Below are positions 48,952-48,979 of a DNA stretch of 48,979 nucleotides, in pieces. Within the stretch, counting starts at the first letter, position 1. The number at the start of each line of letters is the position of its first letter. The stretch covers positions 3,427-52,405 of the forward strand of contig JAFDVO010000039.1 of NCBI GenBank assembly GCA_018268955.1, written 5' to 3'. Below the pieces are notes generated by a model that saw only the letters and a program-made list of their open reading frames with translations, ran no database searches and was not told the origin of the DNA. Origin of the DNA: Acidobacteriota bacterium (lineage in GTDB: Bacteria > Acidobacteriota > Vicinamibacteria > Vicinamibacterales > CAVVIG01). Both the position numbers and the translations under genes were made by a program.

Positions 48952-48979
48952 GGGTGGTCCAATCCGGTTACATAGGTAA

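Noticed and set aside
1..48979. tRNA, rRNA, IS elements or prophage genes
   Set aside because: No T-loop pattern, transposase, integrase or phage gene was found on either strand by reading.

Overview
The window is one contiguous stretch of high-GC (roughly two thirds G+C by eye) bacterial chromosome with dense protein-coding genes on both strands. I see no tRNA, rRNA, IS element, phage gene or CRISPR array. The gene set suggests an aerobic Gram-negative heterotroph: a homodimeric-type pyruvate dehydrogenase, TonB-dependent receptors with an N-terminal carboxypeptidase-regulatory-like domain, NtrC-type sigma-54 regulation, SCO and cupredoxin copper proteins, and an Omp85-type barrel fused to a protease. 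The regulatory-domain TonB receptors and the gluzincin/propeller/barrel protein fit Acidobacteriota, perhaps the Vicinamibacteria. That placement is inference.

Layout. 1-5050: pyruvate dehydrogenase aceE (5'-truncated by the window), aceF and lpd. 5105-10744: a small winged-helix protein, an orphan UreE-like protein, an outer-membrane barrel overlapping lipA (lipoyl synthase, which makes the cofactor for the E2 subunit), a TetR regulator, an UPF0173 metallo-hydrolase, a kinase-fold protein of unknown role and a GNAT acetyltransferase. 10766-13558: an Nramp-related transporter and a separate PRC/MgtE-N/CBS protein as a two-gene operon, preceded by an M-box (ykoK) magnesium riboswitch. This makes it a probable NRMT-type Mg2+ uptake system. 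13642-18587: a BNR-repeat protein with a Cys/His-rich segment, a siderophore-type TonB receptor with a Fur-like operator, and a PepSY membrane reductase-like protein, probably for iron or copper acquisition. 18605-23788: an acyl-CoA desaturase, a RegB/RegA-type redox two-component system, and a divergent TonB receptor, with a RegA-like box in the RegB/receptor intergenic region. 23919-29366: a five-gene minus-strand operon of outer-membrane barrel, cupredoxin, sensor kinase, sigma-54 response regulator and cupredoxin lipoprotein. 29584-38068: ferredoxin, TPR/aspartyl protease, thioesterase, the protease/propeller/Omp85 protein, an ECF sigma/anti-sigma pair, a TlpA-like thioredoxin and a small acidic protein. 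38151-48873: a second desaturase, an EEP-family hydrolase, a zinc-ribbon protein, a transglutaminase-like protein, a CusF-SCO fusion lipoprotein, DUF72, a YheT hydrolase, a DAACS symporter, an amidase, a small membrane protein and gamma-glutamyltransferase.

Two features cut across the gene list. First, metal and redox handling recurs: Mg2+ riboswitch and transporter, siderophore receptor, cupredoxin two-component cluster, SCO copper chaperone, RegBA, and an anti-sigma factor with a zinc motif next to a thioredoxin. Second, many intergenic gaps carry short tandem arrays with a 7-9 bp period. Two unit families recur at distant sites, and several arrays are mirrored as inverted arms between convergent gene ends. 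This looks like a dispersed repeat or terminator system and is the least explained structure in the window.
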